From Idiomarina sp. (GTDB taxonomy: Bacteria; Pseudomonadota; Gammaproteobacteria; Enterobacterales; Alteromonadaceae), in contig JAFIFP010000007.1 of NCBI GenBank assembly GCA_020831965.1, forward strand, positions 248,001 through 312,000: a stretch of 64,000 bases of DNA, in the 5' to 3' direction. The translations under genes and the position numbers were made by a program. Positions 55,138 through 64,000 of this stretch are shown here, in pieces; position 1 is the stretch's first letter; every line of letters begins with the position of its first letter. The notes beneath the pieces are model-generated. The model did not search any database. It was given only the letters and a program-made list of their open reading frames with translations, and had not been told where the DNA came from.

Positions 55138-57253
55138 GTGAAAGATACCAACAATGATGAATCAGCCGTTGTCGCTTAAAGTCTTCGGGGATGGATTGCT
55201 GCGTTCTATCGACTGCGCTATAGCCAAGGTTTGACGCCTCATCGGTAGAGAACTTAAAACGTCGTTTATTGGTCGAGAAAATAAGCAATCCATTAGGCGC
55301 CAATAATGGCTTCACCCACTCTAGCAATTGCAGGTAATCCCGTTGAATATCGAAGCTTGCTTCCATTCGTTTCGAGTTGGAAAAGGTTGGTGGATCAAGG
55401 AAGATCAAATCCCATTGCGGTCCACCTTCTTGCATCTCTTGTAGCCACTCCAAACAATCAGCCTGAATAAACTCATGTTTATCTAAGGTTAAATGATTCA
55501 ACCGAAAATTGTCCTTTGCCCAATTTAAATAGGTCCGCGACATATCCACAGTTGTGACATGCTCCGCTCCACCAAGAGCTGCATGCACCGAAGCGGTTCC
55601 AGTGTAGGCAAAAAGATTAAGGACGCGTTTGTCCTTACTGAGTTTTTGGATGTCTTTGCGCACTAAACGGTGGTCAAGAAACAAACCTGTATCCAAATAG
55701 TCCGTCAGGTTGACCCAGAAGCGAGCATTGTATTCTTGTGACTCTAGACGTTCGCCCTGCTCTGCCTGGCGCGTGTATTGAGCATCACCTTTCTGTTGAC
55801 GGCGTTGCTTGGTTACCAACTGGTCTGCAGTAAAAGGTAAAACACTCAGTACAGCATCGATCAGATCCCACCAGCGACCTTCGGCGACGTGATCAGGAAT
55901 ATCTTGCGGTGCTGCATACTCCTGAATAACGAGATGCTCGCCATAACAGTCAACGGCAGCGTTGTAATCCGGTAGGTCAGCATCATAAACGCGAAACGCT
56001 TCGACGCCTTGACGTTTTGCCCACTTGTGACGTTGCTGCCAGTTTTTCTTGAGCCGATTGGCAATATCAGTATGGTCGCGAGCACCAAAGTCCTCTTGGT
56101 TCGCTAGAGGAAAGACACCAAGCTTGATAGCCAGTGGACCACTGTAGAAGTTGTACTTCTTCGCACTACGAAGTCGAATAGCCTTTAGCATAGTGTCGTC
56201 AGGTGCTAATACAGCAGCAGTCCAGCTGTCAGGCAAAGTACGCACTGCTGAGCCGAACTTCCGATAAAAAATGCGAGCTGCTAAAGGTGTTTCCAAGCGC
56301 TCGCCATAGGGCGGGTTCGTTAACAGTAAGCCATTTTCAGCATCTGCAAATTGACTAAATGAATCAGCCTGGGTTGCATCTGCAATGGTGAAGTTAAATA
56401 GTCGGTCTACGCCGGCGGCGTAGGCTGCTTGATCCGCATGGTTAATGACTTTGGGATCAATGTCTTGGCCAATGAATTGAGTTTCACAGGCTGCCAAGCC
56501 TTCACTAAAACGCTGCTCAGCGGCAGCAAGTACTTCGCTGAAAAGCGCTTCATCATGCCCTAACCAGCTACGGAATCCCCAAAAGTTGCGGAGCAATCCA
56601 GGCGCACAGTTGGTAAGAATCATTGCCGTCTCAACCAGCAAGGTGCCGCTGCCACAACATGGGTCGAGGACTAATTTTGGGGTTTCGGGATGAAGTGCCA
56701 GCACACGAATGGCAATCGCGGCAGCAAGAGTTTCACGAATAGGAGCGGCGCCCGTTGCTTTGCGATAGCCACGTTCGTGCAAACCAGAGCCCGATAAATC
56801 GAGAAAGAACCGTGCCTTTCCCTTGCTCAGTTGAACCGCGATGGTAACGCCAGCCTCATCTTTGTCTACCGCGGGGCGTAAACCCTTGGTGCGCCAGAAG
56901 TCCAGAACGCCGTCTTTTACTACTTGTGAAGAGAATCCGGTATGGCGAAGAGTTTCACTGGTACCACTAAAGCGCACAACGAAGCTCTCATCACCTCGGA
57001 CAAATTGACTCCAAACGATGGATTGCGTTTGTTTGAGTAAAGAGTGACGGTCATGCACTTCCCCCTCATGTATGAACAATAGCACTCGGCTTGCTGTTCT
57101 CAGCTGTAGGCACAGCGTATAGATCTCTTTTTTTTCCGCTTTGCAAAACAAACCACCATGCGTAAGACGCACGTCAGACACGGGAAATGACTCAAGTTCT
57201 TGAGCGAGTAATTCTTCCAAACCACGAGCACAGGTAATAAAAAGATCGTACAT
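55130..57253 (-). CDS. rlmL: Bifunctional 23S rRNA methyltransferase RlmKL
   Basis: The 707-residue protein (E. coli 702) has a THUMP domain (residues 1-160). The first methyltransferase, RlmL for G2445, has LDPCCGSGTLLVE and the catalytic LLTNPPYGERL. The second, RlmK for G2069, has VLNLFAYTGTASVHAALGGA and LIFLDPPTFSNSK. The frame is open for 35 codons upstream, but the ATG at 57253 (MYDLFITCARGLEELL) matches the family start. It overlaps the glutaredoxin-like gene, so rlmL, the glutaredoxin-like gene, uup and the DUF3466 gene appear to form one operon. It is divergent from the initiator tRNA. Confidence 0.95.
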   Translation of the reverse strand: MYDLFITCARGLEELLAQELESFPVSDVRLTHGGLFCKAEKKEIYTLCLQLRTASRVLLFIHEGEVHDRHSLLKQTQSIVWSQFVRGDESFVVRFSGTSETLRHTGFSSQVVKDGVLDFWRTKGLRPAVDKDEAGVTIAVQLSKGKARFFLDLSGSGLHERGYRKATGAAPIRETLAAAIAIRVLALHPETPKLVLDPCCGSGTLLVETAMILTNCAPGLLRNFWGFRSWLGHDEALFSEVLAAAEQRFSEGLAACETQFIGQDIDPKVINHADQAAYAAGVDRLFNFTIADATQADSFSQFADAENGLLLTNPPYGERLETPLAARIFYRKFGSAVRTLPDSWTAAVLAPDDTMLKAIRLRSAKKYNFYSGPLAIKLGVFPLANQEDFGARDHTDIANRLKKNWQQRHKWAKRQGVEAFRVYDADLPDYNAAVDCYGEHLVIQEYAAPQDIPDHVAEGRWWDLIDAVLSVLPFTADQLVTKQRRQQKGDAQYTRQAEQGERLESQEYNARFWVNLTDYLDTGLFLDHRLVRKDIQKLSKDKRVLNLFAYTGTASVHAALGGAEHVTTVDMSRTYLNWAKDNFRLNHLTLDKHEFIQADCLEWLQEMQEGGPQWDLIFLDPPTFSNSKRMEASFDIQRDYLQLLEWVKPLLAPNGLLIFSTNKRRFKFSTDEASNLGYSAVDRTQQSIPEDFKRQRLIHHCWYLSHA

Positions 57254-57366
57254 GACAGATATCCAAACCGAGCGAAGCTGCATAGTATACATGACTTGCG
57301 GGGGCCATGTCCTTGTCTGGAATTGGTTGTTTTTAAAGCAAACGAACCACTTTTTCACGAATTGTC

Positions 57367-57395
57367 TTGCAACTCCCCAAGGGGAGCTCTATAGT
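57367..57395 (+). promoter_or_regulatory. Strong promoter of the initiator tRNA gene
   Basis: TTGCAA (57367-57372) and TATAGT (57390-57395) are 17 bases apart, a near-consensus sigma-70 promoter. The bases after the -10 are GCGCGC, a GC-rich discriminator typical of stable-RNA promoters under stringent control. The spacer contains the inverted repeat CTCCCC-AA-GGGGAG (57373-57386). Confidence 0.75.
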
Positions 57396-57410
57396 GCGCG
57401 CAGTTTCGGA

Positions 57411-57487
<77 letters not shown>

Positions 57488-57593
57488 ATCTCTTCCGAAA
57501 CATTTACAGCGCTCATTTCCCACGGCGCTTGCTGTCAAAATCCTCTCTCGGTATATTAAGTTCATCACGTAATAACCTTTTAGGCGAATCCCT

Positions 57594-59024
57594 GTGCAGA
57601 TTTCCGACTTTTGGTTGGTAGTCTATTGGCTTATTCTTGCCTCAGTATTTCTGAGAGTTGTTTTTAAACGAAGAAGCGTCGGTGCGTCACTCGCATGGAT
57701 GTTGATTATCGTTATTTTTCCTATTTTAGGTGTCCTGCTCTACCTGATGTTTGGTGAGGTTCAACTCGGTAAGCGGCGAGCTGAACGTGCCCAAGCCATG
57801 CGCGACCCCTTTATTCAGAATCTCACCAGCCAGATTGAAAGTCACCACACGGAAGAACCCACTCACCCGGCTGCCAAAGCGATGTTCAATATTATGGAAC
57901 GTCATCTCGGTACCGGTGCCTTGGGTTATCATCATCTCGACGTGTACAGCGAACCTGATGCTATTTTTGACGCTTGGTTAAACGACATTAATAAGGCCAA
58001 AGTAAATATCCGCGCAGCTTTCTACGTTTGGCACGCGAAAGGACGCGTCATCGAGGTTACAGATGCATTGATTCGTGCGCAGCAACGAGGTGTCAAAGTT
58101 GAACTACTGCTCGATCATGCCGGCAGTTGGCGTTTTTTTATGCTTGCTCGGTGCTATCGACGTATGCGAAATGCCGGGATCGAGATAACTCAAGCACTAC
58201 CCGTTTCCATATGGCGAAATTTATTTCGTCGGGCAGACCTGAGGTTGCATCGTAAGCTCCTGATTATCGACCATCGAATTGCATACAGTGGTTCCATGAA
58301 TATGGCTGACCCCAAGTTCTTTAATATTGGCCGTCAAGTTGGCCCTTGGATTGATATGGTGATTCGCTTCAATGGTGCCGCTGCTTTTGGTGTATCAAAA
58401 GTTTTTTCTTGGGACTGGGAAGTAGAAACGGGCGAAAGACGTTTTCCCGAGCTCACGACACCTTTAAAAGAAAGCCATCAATGGATGACAATGATTCCCT
58501 CTGGCCCCGATTTAGGGACGGACGTAATTAGCCAAGTCATGCTAGCGAGTATTTACCGAGCGGAAACGAGCATCACATTATCGACGCCCTACTTTGTCCC
58601 ATCTGAGGAAATTCATCATGCGCTTTGCCACGCCGCACAACGAGGGGTGAAAGTCGTAATTTTGCTGCCAGAACGTTGTGATTCGCGATTAGCGGGCTGG
58701 GCGAGTCGTTCGTTCTATTCAGAATTACTACAAGCAGGTGTCGATATTCGACTATTTAGCGAAGGCTTGTTGCATACAAAGGCTCTAGTTGTCGACGACC
58801 ACGTAGCCCTAGTGGGTAGTGTTAACCTCGACATGCGAAGCCTACAGCTCAATTTCGAGCTTTCTTTTGCACTTTACAACAGAGATTCTTGCGCGAAGAT
58901 TTCGGCGCTACTGGGTGAGTATCATAATGCAAGTGTTTCGGTCTGTTCTAACCGATGGAAAAACCGCTCTAGAGCACATCGACTCGCCGAGCGCCTGACT
59001 TATTTTCTAAGCCCGCTGCTCTAA
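57594..59024 (+). CDS. cls: Cardiolipin synthase
   Basis: The 476-residue protein has two N-terminal membrane helices (about residues 5-25 and 34-54) and two phospholipase D motifs: HRKLLIIDHRIAYSGSMN and HTKALVVDDHVALVGSVN. It condenses two phosphatidylglycerols (or PG and PE) to cardiolipin at the inner membrane. The length matches ClsA (486). The start is GTG at 57594 with a weak TAGGCG site upstream; no ATG lies near. It is convergent with zapC. Confidence 0.93.
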   Translation: MQISDFWLVVYWLILASVFLRVVFKRRSVGASLAWMLIIVIFPILGVLLYLMFGEVQLGKRRAERAQAMRDPFIQNLTSQIESHHTEEPTHPAAKAMFNIMERHLGTGALGYHHLDVYSEPDAIFDAWLNDINKAKVNIRAAFYVWHAKGRVIEVTDALIRAQQRGVKVELLLDHAGSWRFFMLARCYRRMRNAGIEITQALPVSIWRNLFRRADLRLHRKLLIIDHRIAYSGSMNMADPKFFNIGRQVGPWIDMVIRFNGAAAFGVSKVFSWDWEVETGERRFPELTTPLKESHQWMTMIPSGPDLGTDVISQVMLASIYRAETSITLSTPYFVPSEEIHHALCHAAQRGVKVVILLPERCDSRLAGWASRSFYSELLQAGVDIRLFSEGLLHTKALVVDDHVALVGSVNLDMRSLQLNFELSFALYNRDSCAKISALLGEYHNASVSVCSNRWKNRSRAHRLAERLTYFLSPLL

Positions 59025-59075
59025 GCTCACAATTTTAAAAGAAGGGAATCGAGGGACACGCAACTGAAAAGAAAC

Positions 59076-59615
59076 TTAGGCGAACTTCTGCCAATTATCT
59101 GAGTTCTGAGAAATGGGATGAAGGTCGCTTGAAAGAAGTCTGTCCTGAAGCACCCGAATTACCTCATAGCGCTTCATGATTTTGGTGGTCGCTACTTCGA
59201 AACTTGCATCAATCAGCATGCACAACACTGTCCGTTCGTCACGATCAATAATTAAGAAATTACCTTTCGCAAAGCCCGAATTAAGCGTGCAAAACAAATG
59301 CTCTTGTGGCCAAGGTTCAATCACACCAGTTTGAAAATGCCAGCTTTGAGGCATTAAAGCCTTCCCGAAACGTCGCATGGCAACGCCATGAAAGCCAACT
59401 TGAAGCTGCTCGGTGGTTGAGTAAGGGCTGTGATTTTCTTGATAATCGAGGAGTGATGAAAAGAACTCCGCATCTTCCATGGTGAAGCTCGCTTCTTCCG
59501 GCATATCAGGACGAAGGTGCTTCTTACGGTATTCAAGACTGTGGAGTAACCCACCGTCTACCGCAATCTGCAACAATTCTTCTGTCTGATTGTAGTGCCA
59601 CTGCCAGCTTTGCAT
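59076..59615 (-). CDS. zapC: Cell division protein ZapC
   Basis: The protein matches E. coli ZapC (180 residues) in length (179), in the opening WQWHYNQTEELLQIAV, the central MPQSWHF and the late KIMKRYEVIRVLQDRL. ZapC stabilises FtsZ polymers at the Z-ring. The frame allows an ATG 16 codons upstream, but the ATG at 59615 (MQSWQWHYN) matches the family start and has AAGGA about 11 bases before it. The gene lies next to pyrD, as in E. coli. Confidence 0.85.
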   Translation of the reverse strand: MQSWQWHYNQTEELLQIAVDGGLLHSLEYRKKHLRPDMPEEASFTMEDAEFFSSLLDYQENHSPYSTTEQLQVGFHGVAMRRFGKALMPQSWHFQTGVIEPWPQEHLFCTLNSGFAKGNFLIIDRDERTVLCMLIDASFEVATTKIMKRYEVIRVLQDRLLSSDLHPISQNSDNWQKFA

Positions 59616-59728
59616 GAAGAAGTCTTTCCTTGAATACGCATAAATGGAGTCCGAATGACTCACTTACGCTCTAGTATACCGAAGCTACAAATTTATAACA
59701 GCCATAATTTACGCATTTGATCAGAGAG

Positions 59729-60745
59729 TTACAAGCGTTTTACGATGTCTTTAATCAATGCGGGACCTTGATAAATAAAGCCTGTATACAGCTGAATTAG
59801 GTTTGCGCCTGCAGCAAGTTTATCGGCAGCAGACTCATAATCTTCAATGCCGCCTACCCCAATAATGGGAAACTCAGGCCCTGCGACGCTTCTTATCCAA
59901 CGAATCACCTGAGTACTTGCTTGCTTGAGCGGACGACCACTTAACCCACCTACTTCATCTGCATAGGCTTCACCCGCAACGGCGTCTCTTGAGATGGTAG
60001 TGTTGGTTGCAATAACACCATCGACTCCGTGCTCAAGTAACAACTCCGTCAAAGCAGTAACTGCGTCTTGGTCTAAATCCGGAGCAATTTTAACGAGTAA
60101 AGGCACGTACTTCTGGTGAACTTCAGTTTGGCGCTTCTGTTCCGCTTTTAAAATACGCAGTAAATCAGCAAGCTGCTGACCATGCTGCATATCTCTGAGC
60201 CCTGGAGTGTTTGGTGAAGAGACATTAATAGTGACATAGCTCGCGTAAGGGTACACCCGCTCGAGGCAGACCCGGAAATCCTCTGGACCCTGCGCCTCGG
60301 GAGTGTCTTTATTCTTGCCGATGTTGATACCTAGAATACCGCGATATTTTGTGCGTTCTAGGTTCGTAATAAAAAGATCTAGTCCGCCGTTATTGAAGCC
60401 CATGCGATTAATGAGCGCGTGAGACTTCTGTAATCGGAACATTCGAGGTTTCGGATTACCGAGTTGTGGGCGCGGCGTCACCGTTCCTACTTCAACGAAG
60501 CCGAATCCCATTTTCGCAAATGCGTCGATGCAGTTGGCATTTTTGTCTAAGCCAGCAGCTAGACCCACAGGATTTGGAAACTCTAAGCCAAGAAGCTGAA
60601 CAGGTTTTTGCGGAACATGCTGGCGCAATATAAAACTTAGCTTCGATCGTCCCAACCATGACAAATGCCGCAGCGTAAAGTCATGGGACCATTCAGCGTC
60701 GCGACTAAATAGCCAGCGACGCACCAATGGATAGAACCAGCCCAT
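59729..60745 (-). CDS. pyrD: Dihydroorotate dehydrogenase (quinone), class 2
   Basis: The 338-residue protein (E. coli 336) oxidises dihydroorotate to orotate, with electrons passed to quinone at the inner membrane. The catalytic serine is in NVSSPNTPGLRDMQ, and FMN contacts are in FVEVGTVTPRPQLGNPKPR and NTTISRDAV. The class 2 N-terminal helix that binds membrane and quinone is present (residues 1-30). The start codon overlaps the stop of the glutamate dehydrogenase gene by one base. Confidence 0.97.
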   Translation of the reverse strand: MGWFYPLVRRWLFSRDAEWSHDFTLRHLSWLGRSKLSFILRQHVPQKPVQLLGLEFPNPVGLAAGLDKNANCIDAFAKMGFGFVEVGTVTPRPQLGNPKPRMFRLQKSHALINRMGFNNGGLDLFITNLERTKYRGILGINIGKNKDTPEAQGPEDFRVCLERVYPYASYVTINVSSPNTPGLRDMQHGQQLADLLRILKAEQKRQTEVHQKYVPLLVKIAPDLDQDAVTALTELLLEHGVDGVIATNTTISRDAVAGEAYADEVGGLSGRPLKQASTQVIRWIRSVAGPEFPIIGVGGIEDYESAADKLAAGANLIQLYTGFIYQGPALIKDIVKRL

Positions 60746-63700
60746 TACTTCATAGAACCGCAGTTGTGACTCAGCAACATAAGCTCGCGCAGTGCGACTG
60801 AGAATTTCGCGAACTCATGGCTCTTCGTTGTTCTAAAGTCGGCAAGCATATGCTTCCAACGATCCACATAGGGCTCGTTTTGATTCATCCAAAGCTCAAG
60901 CATATGGCTTACGTCTTTCGCATCCGAAGCGAAACTCAAGACCGTTGTGGCCAGTGCTCGCTGCTGCCAATCTAACTCTTCTCGGAAGGCGGCACGTGCC
61001 AACGCCTGCCAATGATTCGCAACGGGCTGACTATTAACCTGGGCTAAGAACCAATGTAATTGCAGATCAGCACCGAGCTTGAAGTAAGCCTCGGCAACAA
61101 CTGGGATCTTCTTCTTCGTATTCGCTGCGACTTCTCCGATATCCATCGCAGAGAAAATAGTTGAGAGAATACCCACCTGCTCAGCGAGCTTCTTCGGCAC
61201 ACCCTGGTCTTCAAGGGCTTGAATGTCCGAACGAATATCTGCGGCTTCTTTATCATGCATGTAATTCAAGACGTTCTTACGCAGATCGTCGAAAGCCTTC
61301 TTGTAAAAGTCGATATTCTCTTGAATGGTCGTAAACTGCGGGTTCTTGTGACGTAAGAACCAACGTGTTGAACGACGAACCATGCGACGCACTTGGAACA
61401 ACACTCTATTTTGCACGTCCGCTGGGATCTTATTGTTTAGCTTTTCCACTTCATCACGAAGTTTATGCGCTTCAAAAACCTCACGCGAAATAATATAGGC
61501 TGCAGCAACCTCTGCAACGGTGGCACCTGTTGCTTCTTGCTTACGCTGAACAAAGTTGGGTCCCATATCATTCACGATGTTATTCGCTAACTTCGTTGCA
61601 ATGATCTGAGTTCGCAGCGGATGCTCTTCCATATCATCGCCAAACTTCTCACGCAGCAACGGAGGGAAGGCAGAACGGAGCTCTTTGGCGTGATAGGGGT
61701 CTTGCGCAATCTCGTCAATTGCGAGTTGCTCTTTCAACACCATCTTGCCATAGGCAGTCAGTACCGCGAGTTCAGGACGCGTGAGGCCTTTACCGCTTGC
61801 CACGCGTTCCGCTAATTCATCATCATCCGGTAAGAACTCAAGCGTGCGATCAAGTTGCCCTTCTTTCTCGAGGTGATGAATAAAGCGCTGCATTTCTTTG
61901 ATTTGATCTGCGCCACGCAACAGCGTTACGGAAATGGACTGGCCCTGACGATGACAATCGTCGAGCACCAGACGAGACACGTCGTCGGTCATGTCATACA
62001 ACAGCTGATCACGCTGCTGACGCGTCAGCTTACCTTGAGTCACAAGCCCATTGAGCAAAATCTTAATGTTTACTTCGTTATCTGAGCAATCAACACCACC
62101 GACATTATCGATAAAGTCAGTGTTTACGCGACCGCCTCTCATGGCGTACTCAATTCGGCCAAGTTGGGTAAAGCCTAAGTTACCCCCCTCGCCCACGATC
62201 TTCGCTTTAAGATCACGGCCGTTAATACGAAGCACATCATTCGCTCGATCGCCGACTTCAACGTCAGTCTCTTTGGCTGCTTTTACGTAGGTGCCGATAC
62301 CACCGTTCCAGAGCAGGTCTACTTCTGCGGACAGTAGGCCTTTGATGATCTCCGTTGGTGTCATTGTACGCTTCTGAGTACCGAGTAACTTCTTCATTTG
62401 CGGCGTAAGCTCAATAGCCTTTGCACTCCGCAAGAAAATACCGCCGCCCTCGCTGATCAAGCTGCGATCGTAGTCGTCCCAAGAGGAGCGCGGCAAGTTG
62501 AATAAGCGCTCTCGCTCTTTATAAGACTTCGCGGCGTTTGGTTCTGGGTCAATGAAAATGTGCATGTGGTTAAAAGCACCCACCAAACGCGTGTGTTTCG
62601 ATAACAACATGCCATTACCGAATACGTCCCCACCCATGTCGCCAATACCCACGCAGGTAAAATCAGTAGTTTGACAATCAATACCCATTTCGCGGAAGTG
62701 ACGTTTAACTGATTCCCAGCCGCCTCGTGCGGTAATACCCATCTTTTTATGGTCGTAACCGACAGAGCCACCTGAAGCAAAAGCGTCACCTAGCCAGAAT
62801 TTGTATTCTGCTGAGATGGCATTGGCGATGTCAGAGAAAGTCGCGGTACCTTTATCGGCGGCAACTACAAGATAAGCGTCTTCTTCGTCATGCCGCACCA
62901 CATCGCGAGCCGGCACAATTTCACCATCAATAATGTTGTCTGTAATATCCAACAAACCACGAATAAAGGTGCGATAGCAATTCTGCCCTTCGGCGAACAT
63001 CGCATCACGCTCTTCAGGAAGTTGTTTACAGACGAATCCGCCTTTCGCGCCGACTGGCACGATAACAGTATTTTTTACTTGCTGCGCTTTAACTAAGCCG
63101 AGTACTTCGGTACGGAAGTCTTCGCGACGGTCAGACCAACGTAGGCCACCGCGGGCGACTTTTCCGCCTCGTAAATGGACACCTTCGACACGCGGTGAAT
63201 AGACGAAGATCTCAAACTTCGGCAGTGGCAGTGGCATTTCTGGAATTTCTGACGGTAAGAACTTCACCGACACATAATTTTTTTCATTCCCTTCCAAGTC
63301 ATTTTGGAAGAAGTTTGTGCGCAAGGCGGCCTGAATTAGGTCGATGTAGCGGCAGATAATACGATCATCATCGAGGCTAGCCACGCTATCAAGTTCAGCT
63401 TGCAGCTTTTGCACAATACCTTCGATTTTCTTCTCGACCCCTTTCACGCCCGGCTCGAACTTGGTGTAGAACAACTTAACTAACAGTTTCGCAATTTTCG
63501 GATAACGCGTGAAAGTGCTCTCGATGTAACTTTGGCTAAACGTTACGCCAATTTGACGCATGTATTTCGCGAACATTCGAAGAATGATCACATGTCTACC
63601 TGTCATACCGGCACTGAGAATTAACCGGTTGAAACCGTCATCTTCGTAGTCACCACTCCATACACGTGCAAAAGCTTGTTGGAAATTATCACGGATCTTT

Positions 63701-64000
63701 TCGAGATCTAACGCACCCGCAGTATGGAGCATGAAGAAGTCGAGCACCCAGAATACATGGCCATCATTCGTCTTGATTTGGTAAGGACTCTCATTGATTA
63801 CACGAAGCCCAAAGTTTTCCAACATGGGCAAGACGTCAGACAAATGAATTGGCTCATCCTTATGGAAAAGCTTTAATTTGACCCGGTTCGAGTCATTTTG
63901 TACTTCTTGTGCGCGATAGAACAACATGCCTAAACGGTGGGCGTCATCCAATGCCTCAAGCTGATCAATGTCAGCGAGCGCTACCGAGGGTAATACGTCC
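60745..64000 (-). CDS. gdhB: NAD-specific glutamate dehydrogenase, large form (N-terminal part outside window)
   Basis: The frame is open to the right edge (D-V-L-P-S-V-A-L-A at the last bases), so 1084 residues of a protein that is about 1600 in the GDH-180 class are visible. The catalytic domain has the GDH signature VPVGAKGGFVCKQLPEE, GVGIGDMGGDVFGNG near the NAD site and VNIKILLNGLV further on. A C-terminal helical region follows. It deaminates glutamate to 2-oxoglutarate for amino acid catabolism. An apparent start at 63951 is only an internal TTG. The one-base overlap with pyrD suggests co-transcription. Confidence 0.95.
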   Translation of the reverse strand, partial: DVLPSVALADIDQLEALDDAHRLGMLFYRAQEVQNDSNRVKLKLFHKDEPIHLSDVLPMLENFGLRVINESPYQIKTNDGHVFWVLDFFMLHTAGALDLEKIRDNFQQAFARVWSGDYEDDGFNRLILSAGMTGRHVIILRMFAKYMRQIGVTFSQSYIESTFTRYPKIAKLLVKLFYTKFEPGVKGVEKKIEGIVQKLQAELDSVASLDDDRIICRYIDLIQAALRTNFFQNDLEGNEKNYVSVKFLPSEIPEMPLPLPKFEIFVYSPRVEGVHLRGGKVARGGLRWSDRREDFRTEVLGLVKAQQVKNTVIVPVGAKGGFVCKQLPEERDAMFAEGQNCYRTFIRGLLDITDNIIDGEIVPARDVVRHDEEDAYLVVAADKGTATFSDIANAISAEYKFWLGDAFASGGSVGYDHKKMGITARGGWESVKRHFREMGIDCQTTDFTCVGIGDMGGDVFGNGMLLSKHTRLVGAFNHMHIFIDPEPNAAKSYKERERLFNLPRSSWDDYDRSLISEGGGIFLRSAKAIELTPQMKKLLGTQKRTMTPTEIIKGLLSAEVDLLWNGGIGTYVKAAKETDVEVGDRANDVLRINGRDLKAKIVGEGGNLGFTQLGRIEYAMRGGRVNTDFIDNVGGVDCSDNEVNIKILLNGLVTQGKLTRQQRDQLLYDMTDDVSRLVLDDCHRQGQSISVTLLRGADQIKEMQRFIHHLEKEGQLDRTLEFLPDDDELAERVASGKGLTRPELAVLTAYGKMVLKEQLAIDEIAQDPYHAKELRSAFPPLLREKFGDDMEEHPLRTQIIATKLANNIVNDMGPNFVQRKQEATGATVAEVAAAYIISREVFEAHKLRDEVEKLNNKIPADVQNRVLFQVRRMVRRSTRWFLRHKNPQFTTIQENIDFYKKAFDDLRKNVLNYMHDKEAADIRSDIQALEDQGVPKKLAEQVGILSTIFSAMDIGEVAANTKKKIPVVAEAYFKLGADLQLHWFLAQVNSQPVANHWQALARAAFREELDWQQRALATTVLSFASDAKDVSHMLELWMNQNEPYVDRWKHMLADFRTTKSHEFAKFSVALRELMLLSHNCGSMK

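Noticed and set aside
63949-63951. Start of glutamate dehydrogenase at 63951
   Set aside because: The codon is TTG in the middle of an open frame that continues to the window edge, and the family is about 500 residues longer at the N-terminus.

Overview
The window looks like chromosome of a marine gammaproteobacterium of the Alteromonadales, most like the Idiomarinaceae. I infer this from gene order rather than from a search. The cluster ttcA-uspE-fnr-tauE-ccoS-ccoI-ccoH-ccoP-ccoQ-ccoO-ccoN, the ycbZ-fabA-rmf group and the pyrD-zapC pair are all gammaproteobacterial. No insertion sequence, prophage, integrase or CRISPR array is visible. Coding density is high, and the only non-coding stretch above 300 bases is 46347-46647.

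Layout. 1-5574: 3' end of ppsA, a YdiJ-type D-2-hydroxyacid dehydrogenase, and a convergent leucine dehydrogenase. 5823-11338: a small unknown gene, then a minus-strand run rluE, mnmA-hflD-purB-roxA. 11410-13114: a membrane protein and a Bax-type hydrolase. 13137-23072: one long minus-strand block that begins with ccoN and passes through the cbb3 oxidase subunits and assembly factors to fnr, uspE and ttcA, so the oxygen sensor lies at the end of the oxidase cluster. 23273-25282: two lipoproteins and a secreted protein. 25423-30715: an ABC importer (ATPase, binding protein, fused permease) and an OprP-like porin. Each has PhoB-type direct repeats placed exactly 10 bases from a -10 element, so this looks like a phosphate-starvation uptake locus rather than an iron locus.

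30872-46424: MaoC-like protein, NfeD and an SPFH protein, followed by the most unusual part of the window. This is a probable 13 kb operon with two paralogous transmembrane Ser/Thr kinases, two PP2C phosphatases, a zinc-ribbon/FHA protein, a triple-FHA ABC transporter and an LEA14-like lipoprotein. Each kinase has a cytoplasmic kinase domain, one membrane segment, four or five extracytoplasmic repeats carrying a C-x2-C pair, and a long right-handed beta-helix built of 23-residue coils. No type VI secretion gene is present. The layout suggests an envelope-sensing phosphorylation circuit that controls an ABC transporter, and I know of no described system with this composition.

46648-64000: two outer-membrane proteins (YfaZ, MipA/OmpV), a Lon-like protease without a P-loop, fabA, rmf, a DUF3466 protein, uup, a glutaredoxin-like protein, rlmL, an initiator tRNA with a strong promoter, cardiolipin synthase, zapC, pyrD and the C-terminal two thirds of a large NAD-glutamate dehydrogenase that runs off the right edge. 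Most of these are housekeeping genes in conserved neighbourhoods.
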